A model generated the notes under the pieces. The model did no database searches, had not been told where the DNA came from, and saw only the letters and a list, made by a program, of their open reading frames with translations. This document shows, one piece after another, positions 63,012 to 64,000 of a stretch of DNA of 64,000 nucleotides; position 1 is the stretch's first letter, and the number at the start of each line of letters is the position of its first letter. The translations under genes and the position numbers were made by a program. The stretch comes from Salinicola halophyticus (GTDB taxonomy: Bacteria; Pseudomonadota; Gammaproteobacteria; Pseudomonadales; Halomonadaceae): contig NZ_PZJN01000003.1 in assembly GCF_003206695.1 (NCBI RefSeq), positions 393,323 to 457,322 of the forward strand, given 5' to 3'.

Positions 63012-64000
63012 ATGCAACGCGAGCCACGTGACTGGCTGACATCCTTGCGCGTCTATCTGCGGGCGCCGGTCGTGACCCTGCTATTTCTGGGATTTTCCGC
63101 CGGGCTGCCCTACCTGCTGGTGTTCTCGACCCTCACCGCCTGGCTCGAGGACAGCGGCGTCGAAGTGGCCGCCATCGGCTTTTTCAGCTGGGTGGGGCTG
63201 CTCTATTCGATCAAGCTGTTCTGGGCACCGATCGTCGATCGCGTGAGGCTGCCTTTGATCGGCCGCTTCCTGGGCCAGCGGCGCAGCTGGATGCTGCTGG
63301 GTCAGACGCTGATCGCCGCCGGGCTGGTGGGGTTGTCCGGGCTCGATCCCGCCGGCCACCTGCCACTGGTGGCCGCTTTCGCCCTGCTCACCGCCTTCGG
63401 TGCAGCCACTCAGGACATCGTCATCGACGCCTATCGCATCGAATCCGGCGAAGCGTCCATCCAGGCCGCCATGGCTTCGACCTATATCATCGGTTACCGC
63501 ATCGGCATCGTGATGGCGGGTGCCGGCGCGCTCTACATCGCCGACGCCGCATCCTGGGCAATCGCCTACCTGAGCATGGCGATTCTGGTGAGCGTCGGCA
63601 TGATCACGGTGCTGGTTCGCCCCGAACCGCCGCGCCCGCAGAGCCTCACCGTGGTGCTGTTTCATCCGCGCGTAAAACGGTTTCTGCGCCATAGTCGCGA
63701 TCGCCGCCACTGGCAGCGCCAGACCGGCGTCTGGCTGATCGCCGCGGTGATCTGTCCGATCAGTGATTTCTTTCAGCGCTACGGTCGCCTGGCGCTGTGG
63801 CTGCTGGTCTTCATCGGTCTCTACCGGATCAGCGATATCTCGATGGCGGCGATGGCCAACCCGCTCTATCTGAGCCTGGGCTTCACCAAGAGCGACATCG
63901 CCAGCGTCACCAAGGTCTTCGGCGTGCTGATGACCATCGGCGGGGGCGTTCTCGGCGGGCTGCTGGTGGTTCGCTACGGCATCGGCCGCATGCTGATCGT
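63012..64000 (+). CDS. ampG: AmpG-type muropeptide permease (partial, 3' end outside window)
   Basis: MFS transporter importing GlcNAc-anhydroMurNAc peptides for cell-wall recycling. 329 codons are visible. The start MQREPRDWLTSLRVYLRAPVVTLLFLGFSAGLPYLLVFSTLTAWLED is typical of AmpG, with GVLYSIKLFWAPIVDR and AATQDIVIDAYRIE. GGGAGG lies about four bases upstream of the ATG. The frame stays open to the window edge. Confidence 0.93.
   Translation, partial: MQREPRDWLTSLRVYLRAPVVTLLFLGFSAGLPYLLVFSTLTAWLEDSGVEVAAIGFFSWVGLLYSIKLFWAPIVDRVRLPLIGRFLGQRRSWMLLGQTLIAAGLVGLSGLDPAGHLPLVAAFALLTAFGAATQDIVIDAYRIESGEASIQAAMASTYIIGYRIGIVMAGAGALYIADAASWAIAYLSMAILVSVGMITVLVRPEPPRPQSLTVVLFHPRVKRFLRHSRDRRHWQRQTGVWLIAAVICPISDFFQRYGRLALWLLVFIGLYRISDISMAAMANPLYLSLGFTKSDIASVTKVFGVLMTIGGGVLGGLLVVRYGIGRMLI

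Overview
GC-rich chromosomal DNA of a flagellated, Gram-negative gammaproteobacterium. The gene content (dnaQ-rnhA-methyltransferase-gloB-mltD block, yejABEF, RfaH, an MvaT-type H-NS protein, AmpG, enterobacterial-style flagellar order) fits the Halomonadaceae (Halomonas, Salinicola, Chromohalobacter and relatives) best. That placement is inferred from gene families and order, not from a marker comparison. I saw no rRNA, tRNA, insertion sequence, prophage or CRISPR array. The window looks like ordinary vertically inherited backbone with a few accessory operons.

Layout. 1-13.9 kb: housekeeping genes. These are dnaQ (cut by the left edge), rnhA and a methyltransferase on the minus strand; gloB, mltD and the yejABEF oligopeptide ABC transporter on the plus strand; then rsuA-corA-yafV (minus) and rarD (plus). 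13.9-39.5 kb: one continuous flagellar block. fliE diverges from fliFGHIJK-fliLMNOPQR, which runs head-on into flgBCDEFGHIJKL on the minus strand; flgA-flgM-flgN diverge from flgB. Together they encode the MS ring, switch, export gate and ATPase, rod, hook, P and L rings, hook-filament junction, anti-sigma factor and junction chaperone. Filament, motor, chemotaxis and master-regulator genes lie elsewhere. 39.6-46.3 kb: mvaT, a membrane diguanylate cyclase, a coupled satD-like/DUF3307/amiD operon, and a divergent XRE-cupin regulator/benE pair with two matching palindromic operators. 46.4-57.5 kb: an amidoligase-type cluster containing two transglutaminase-like proteins, two circularly permuted ATP-grasp proteins (one fused to an alpha-E domain, one with a separate alpha-E gene) and a zinc metallopeptidase. 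57.6-64 kb: a small lipoprotein, a YIP1 protein, proS, a lytic transglycosylase, an FKBP-type isomerase, rfaH and ampG (cut by the right edge).

The two most unusual signals are the following. (1) Many short degenerate tandem repeats lie between genes and inside them, often with a 15-bp period. Two distant non-coding arrays share the same CAGTGCCT core. (2) The duplicated ATP-grasp/alpha-E/transglutaminase/metallopeptidase cluster has no experimentally settled product that I know of, and its fused ATP-grasp copy appears to lack a lysine motif kept in the split copy. A perfect-looking sigma-28 promoter points antisense to the diguanylate cyclase gene and is also worth testing.
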